Source: Cellulomonas pakistanensis
GTDB lineage: Bacteria > Actinomycetota > Actinomycetes > Actinomycetales > Cellulomonadaceae
DNA length: 64,000 nt
Direction of reading: 5' to 3'
Assembly: GCF_016862755.1 (NCBI RefSeq)
Contig: NZ_BONO01000004.1
Location: 124,001-188,000 of the forward strand
Position numbers and translations under genes: made by a program. The notes beneath the pieces were generated by a model. It was not told where the DNA came from, searched no databases, and worked only from the letters and a program-made list of their open reading frames with translations. Positions 61,213 through 64,000 of this stretch are shown here, one piece after another (the stretch's first letter is position 1; the number at the start of each line of letters is the position of its first letter).

Positions 61213-62509
61213 GGGGGCCGACCTGGCCGAGCTCATGGTGCACGTGCGCGCCGAGTTCGGTCCGACGGCCCGGATCGTGCGCGCCGAGCGGGTGCGCACC
61301 GGCGGGCTCGCCGGGTTCTTCGCCCGCGAGCGGTACGAGCTGACCATCGACGTGCCCGACGCGGCGCCCGCGCCCACGCCCAGCCTGCTGCGCCGCCGGG
61401 GGCTGACCGTGGCGGGCGTGGGGCCGGCGGGCGGCGGAACGGGCGGGATCGACGCGCTGCTCGCGGCCGCCGACGCCGCGGACGGGCCGGACGGGTCGTT
61501 CGGGCCCGCCGGCACCGACGTGCTCGCGCCCGCCGCGGCCGGGTCGGTGCCCGAGGCGCCGCCGCGGGTCTCGACGGGCGAGGAGGCGTTCGCGTCCGTG
61601 CTCGAGCAGATGCGGGCGATGACCGGGGCCGTGGCGCCGGAGCACCACCTCGAGGTGCCGGCGCCGGCCGCGGAGGGCACGGGCGCCGGCGCGGGCCCGG
61701 AGAGCGGGCGGGCGTTCGAGCCGCTGGCGCCGGCGGTCGTGGCCGCGCCGGCCGCCGTCCCGGCGCAGGCACCGGCGCCGGCCGTGGAGCGGGTGCCGGG
61801 CCCGGGCGCGGGCGGGTCGCGCGGCGTGCCGCGGACGGCGCTCGCGGACCTCGGCGTGCCGCCGGCCCTGCTGGCCGCGGTCGGCGACGGGCCGGTCGAG
61901 CTGTCCCGGCTGCTCGCCGCGGTGCCGGCCGCGCCGCCGGTGCCGCGCGACCCCGGGACCGTGCTGGTGATCGCCGGGCCGCCCGAGGACGCCGCGCGGG
62001 TCGCCGACCTGCTCGCGCTGCGCTCGGACGCGGGTCCCGTGGTGCACGCGGGCGACGCCGCGGTCCCGGCCGGCCCCGGGGCGGGTGCGGGCGGCGGCGG
62101 CGGGGCGGGCGCGTCGGTGCGTCGGCTGACGACGCCGGCGGCCGCGTCCCGGTGGCGCGCCGAGCTGCCCGCCGCCGACGGCGTGACGGTCGTCGCGCTG
62201 GGCGTCCGGCCGGGGCGCGCCCGCGAGGACGCCGCCGCCGAGCTGCTCGCCGCCATCGGCCCCGACCAGGCGTGGGGCGTCGTCGACGCCCGGAGCAAGA
62301 CCCGCGACTGCGCGCGGTGGATCGCCGGCGTCGGCGCCCGCCGGCCGCTGGACGCGCTCGCCGTGGGCGGGCTGTTCGACACCAGCGAGCCGGGCACCGT
62401 GCTCGGGCTCGGCGTGCCGGTCGCGTGGATCGACGGCGTGCCGGCCTCCCGCGTCGCGTGGGCTGCGGCGCTGGGCGAGCACCTCCCCGAGGGCACCGTC
62501 TGGGGCTGA
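61190..62509 (+). CDS. FlhF-like protein lacking the GTPase P-loop
   Basis: 439 residues from GTG 61190, overlapping flhA by 23 bp. The N-terminus (RLLLEGADLAELMVHVRAEF, GPTARIVRAERVRTGG) matches the FlhF B-domain, and the position after flhA is that of flhF. A long Ala/Pro-rich middle follows. In the C-terminal NG-like domain the P-loop position reads GTVLVIAGPPEDAARVADLL, with no GKT, and the later GxxD and NKxD motifs are also absent or altered (DARSKTRDCARWIAGVGARR). It probably cannot hydrolyse GTP. It may still act in placing or counting flagella. Confidence 0.75.
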   Translation: MPTRLLLEGADLAELMVHVRAEFGPTARIVRAERVRTGGLAGFFARERYELTIDVPDAAPAPTPSLLRRRGLTVAGVGPAGGGTGGIDALLAAADAADGPDGSFGPAGTDVLAPAAAGSVPEAPPRVSTGEEAFASVLEQMRAMTGAVAPEHHLEVPAPAAEGTGAGAGPESGRAFEPLAPAVVAAPAAVPAQAPAPAVERVPGPGAGGSRGVPRTALADLGVPPALLAAVGDGPVELSRLLAAVPAAPPVPRDPGTVLVIAGPPEDAARVADLLALRSDAGPVVHAGDAAVPAGPGAGAGGGGGAGASVRRLTTPAAASRWRAELPAADGVTVVALGVRPGRAREDAAAELLAAIGPDQAWGVVDARSKTRDCARWIAGVGARRPLDALAVGGLFDTSEPGTVLGLGVPVAWIDGVPASRVAWAAALGEHLPEGTVWG

Positions 62510-62561
62510 CCCGCGGGCTGTGCGGCCGTCCGCGGCCGGCACCCGTGGGGGCCCACCGCGG

Positions 62562-62619
62562 TCGAGTGGACGATCCTGCCGGACACGCCGAAGCGTGTCG
62601 GGCCGGATCTTCCACTCGA
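62562..62619. repeat. Long inverted repeat in the flhF-like/csrA gap
   Basis: Arms 62562-62587 and 62594-62619 (26 bases, 3 mismatches), loop of 6. It lies 53 bases after the flhF-like stop and can act as its terminator. It is longer than the other hairpins here and could be a separate repeat. No second copy is seen in the window. Confidence 0.6.
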
Positions 62620-62707
62620 GGTGGTGGGAGTCGGCCGGATCGACCGGCGGGCGGGTGAGCCACCGGCGCGGCGGCGGGCGGGTGCCCGGACGGTTGCGCG
62701 CGGCAGG

Positions 62708-62713
62708 TAGGGT
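62708..62713 (+). promoter_or_regulatory. -10 element, leaderless transcript of csrA
   Basis: TAGGGT lies 7 bases before ATG 62721, with no ribosome site. Confidence 0.55.
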
Positions 62714-62720
62714 CGGCGCC

Positions 62721-63020
62721 ATGCTGGTGCTGAGCAGACGGGTGGGCGAGCGCCTCGTGATCGGGGACGACATCGTCGTGACCGTCATCGAGGTCCGCAG
62801 CGACGGCGTCCGGCTCGGCATCGACGCCCCGCGCTCCGTGGCCGTGCACCGCGCGGAGGTCCTGGAGGCGGTCACCGCGGCCAACGTCGCCGCCACCGAC
62901 GCCGCGAGCGACGAGGCGGTCGAGTCGCTGCGCGGCCTCGTCTCCGGCCAGGCCGGCGCCGCCGCGCCGGCTGCGGACCCGGCCCCGGACGTCGACCCCG
63001 AGGACCGCCCCGGCCGCTGA
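62721..63020 (+). CDS. csrA: Carbon storage regulator CsrA with C-terminal extension
   Basis: 99 residues. The CsrA core is MLVLSRRVGERLVIGDDIVV, TVIEVRSDGVRLGIDAPRSV, AVHRAEVLEAV (about 1-52). It continues into a 45-residue Ala/Asp-rich tail that is longer than in most CsrA proteins (about 60-75 residues). The core keeps the Arg and Leu of the RNA-binding surface. It binds GGA motifs in hairpin loops, and FliW antagonises it. The fliC leader hairpin at 35963 is the obvious target. Confidence 0.9.
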   Translation: MLVLSRRVGERLVIGDDIVVTVIEVRSDGVRLGIDAPRSVAVHRAEVLEAVTAANVAATDAASDEAVESLRGLVSGQAGAAAPAADPAPDVDPEDRPGR

Positions 63021-63106
63021 CGCCCCGCGTCCGCGCCGCCGCGCGTCCGCGCCGCCGCGCCTCCGCGCCGCCGCGCCTCCGCGCGACCGCGCCTCCGCGC
63101 CTCCGC

Positions 63107-63169
63107 GCCGAGCTTGCAGTACCTGCGGGGTTCGACCCGGTCGAAGCCCACATCTTCTGCAACCTCGGC
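63107..63169. repeat. Palindromic intergenic repeat, copy C (decayed)
   Basis: Arms 63107-63137 and 63139-63169 (31 bases, 6 mismatches), one-base centre. Left arm GCCGAGCTTGCAGTACCTGC is close to copy B. The right arm has diverged (GCCCACATCTTCTGCAACC). Confidence 0.8.
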
Positions 63170-63234
63170 GTCGGCGTCGGCGGCGTCGGCGGCGTCGGCG
63201 TCGGCGGCGTCGGCGGCGTCGGCGAGTCGGCGGG
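63165..63234. repeat. (GGCGTC) short tandem repeat tract
   Basis: About 11 GGCGTC or GGCGGCGTC units in a row, directly after the palindrome. No homology. Possible slippage site in the spacer before the cheA promoter. Confidence 0.65.
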
Positions 63235-63354
63235 GACTGCACGCGCACCTCCGACGCGCACGCCGGGGGAACCGCTTGCCGCCGCACGCCACCCGGACGG
63301 GTGACGCGCCGCGTGTTCACCCGGCGTCCGGGCCCGCGCCCGCCCCCGAAAGCC

Positions 63355-63381
63355 TCACGCCGCCCGCGCGCCCGCCGATCC
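63355..63381 (+). promoter_or_regulatory. FliA-type promoter of cheA
   Basis: TCAC (63355-63358), 15-base spacer, GCCGATCC (63374-63381). Leader to GTG 63419 is about 30 bases. Confidence 0.7.
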
Positions 63382-63418
63382 TCACGTCGGACGGGTCCGC
63401 ACCCGGTAGGAGGCAGCA

Positions 63419-64000
63419 GTGGAGGACATGGACGAGATCGTCCGCGAGTTCCTCGTGGAGAGCCACGAGAACCTCGACCAGCTCGACCAGGACCTGGTGG
63501 CCCTGGAGAGCGAACCGGGCTCGCGCTCGCTGATCGCGAGCGTGTTCCGGACGATCCACACGATCAAGGGGACCAGCGGGTTCCTCGCGTTCTCGCGCCT
63601 GGAGCGCGTGGCCCACGCGGGGGAGAACCTGCTCGTGGAGCTGCGCGACGGCCGCCGGTCGATGGACCAGGCGACCACCGACGTGCTGCTGCGCCTGGTG
63701 GACACGATCCGCGAGATCCTGCGCGCGATCGAGGTCGAGGGCGGCGAGGGCGGCGTCGAGATCGACGCGGTCATCGCGGCGATCGAGGCGATCCAGGCCA
63801 TCGAGCCCGGCGCCGAGCCGGCCGAGGAGCCCGCTGCTCCTGCGGCCGCGCCGGTCGCCGAGGCCCCGGCCGCGGAGGCCCCGGTCGCTGCCGCGACGCC
63901 GGAGCCCGCGCCCGCGGCGGTCGTCCCGGCGCCCGCGCCGGCCCCGGCGGTCGAGGCGCTGCCCGCCGCCGCGGCCCCGGCGGCCCCGGCCCCCAGCCCG
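63419..64000 (+). CDS. cheA: Chemotaxis histidine kinase CheA, N-terminal part
   Basis: The frame is open to the window end (194 codons). GTG 63419 follows TAGGAGG (63407-63413) by 5 bases. The HPt domain (about 1-105) has MDEIVREFLVESHENLDQLD and FRTIHTIKGTSGFLAFSRLE, with the phosphorylated His at residue 47. A Pro/Ala linker then begins (EPAAPAAAP...). P2, dimerisation, kinase and CheW domains lie beyond the window. It starts the chemotaxis genes downstream of the flagellar cluster. Confidence 0.93.
   Translation, partial: MEDMDEIVREFLVESHENLDQLDQDLVALESEPGSRSLIASVFRTIHTIKGTSGFLAFSRLERVAHAGENLLVELRDGRRSMDQATTDVLLRLVDTIREILRAIEVEGGEGGVEIDAVIAAIEAIQAIEPGAEPAEEPAAPAAAPVAEAPAAEAPVAAATPEPAPAAVVPAPAPAPAVEALPAAAAPAAPAPSP

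Larger units (their letters stand above)
63021..63354. other. Low-complexity spacer between csrA and cheA
   Basis: No gene. 63021-63106 is an imperfect tandem repeat of CGCGCCTCCGCGCCGC type. The palindromic repeat copy C is at 63107-63169, and a (GGCGTC)n tract is at about 63165-63234. The remaining bases to 63354 show nothing further. Confidence 0.6.

Noticed and set aside
58954..62586. Long minus-strand frame opposite flhA and the flhF-like gene
   Set aside because: Shadow of real genes; Arg/His/Asp-rich without motif, and stops and starts do not fit any operon.
62616..62640. TCGA followed 15 bases later by CCGGATCG before csrA as a FliA-type promoter
   Set aside because: Neither box matches the consensus well, and the TAGGGT box at 62708 is a better promoter for csrA.
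63165..63234. Possible CRISPR-like array
   Set aside because: It is a simple hexamer tract with no spacers and no cas genes near it.

Overview
The window is GC-rich actinobacterial chromosome. The evidence is the near-absolute use of G or C at third codon positions, many GTG starts, 4-bp start/stop overlaps, and actinobacterial families (DUF3263, DUF3027, DUF2530, GroEL2-type chaperonin with CIRCE, XPB helicase with its partner). A complete Gram-positive-type flagellar cluster inside this background points to a motile genus such as Cellulomonas or a close relative. The genus is an inference, not something the sequence proves.

Layout. 1-5.1 kb: end of a membrane protein, two secreted proteins sharing a Cys-containing domain, an SGNH hydrolase, ung, DUF3263, a LytR_C protein and a cold-shock protein. 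5.1-16.3 kb: a GH15-like enzyme, groEL with two CIRCE operators, DUF4031 and HD-domain proteins, an OmpR-type two-component system, a glutamine amidotransferase, and a PspA/TPM envelope-stress pair. 16.4-29.7 kb: XPB helicase and its partner, an M20 amidohydrolase, an EAL-HDOD protein, a two-domain cold-shock protein, DUF3027, a sacsin/HSP90-like ATPase, an MFS transporter and DUF2530. 29.9-64 kb: flagellar region. The leftward operon is flgN-flgK-flgL-fliW-EAL/HDOD. Rightward are fliA, fliC, fliD-fliS-fliT-like, flgB-flgC-fliE-F-G-H-I-J-C40 peptidase-fliK-flgD-flgE, flbD-motA-motB-fliL, fliM-N-O-P-Q-R-flhB-micro-ORF-flhA-flhF-like, csrA and the start of cheA. A PIN/Phd toxin-antitoxin pair sits between flgE and flbD.

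How it works together. Eight sites share TCA(G/C/A), a spacer of 15 (once 16), and a GCCGAT-like box. They precede flgN, fliA, fliC, flgB, flbD, fliM, cheA and a distant EAL-HDOD gene, which outlines a FliA (sigma-28) regulon. A perfect TGTGA-N6-TCACA site lies in the flgN/fliA divergent region, placed so that it could activate a promoter reading into fliA. FliW, CsrA and a GGA-loop hairpin in the fliC leader are all present, suggesting CsrA-FliW control of flagellin translation. A palindromic intergenic repeat occurs three times (about 8.5, 29.9 and 63.1 kb), each time inside low-complexity GC sequence.

No rRNA, tRNA, CRISPR array or insertion sequence was found.
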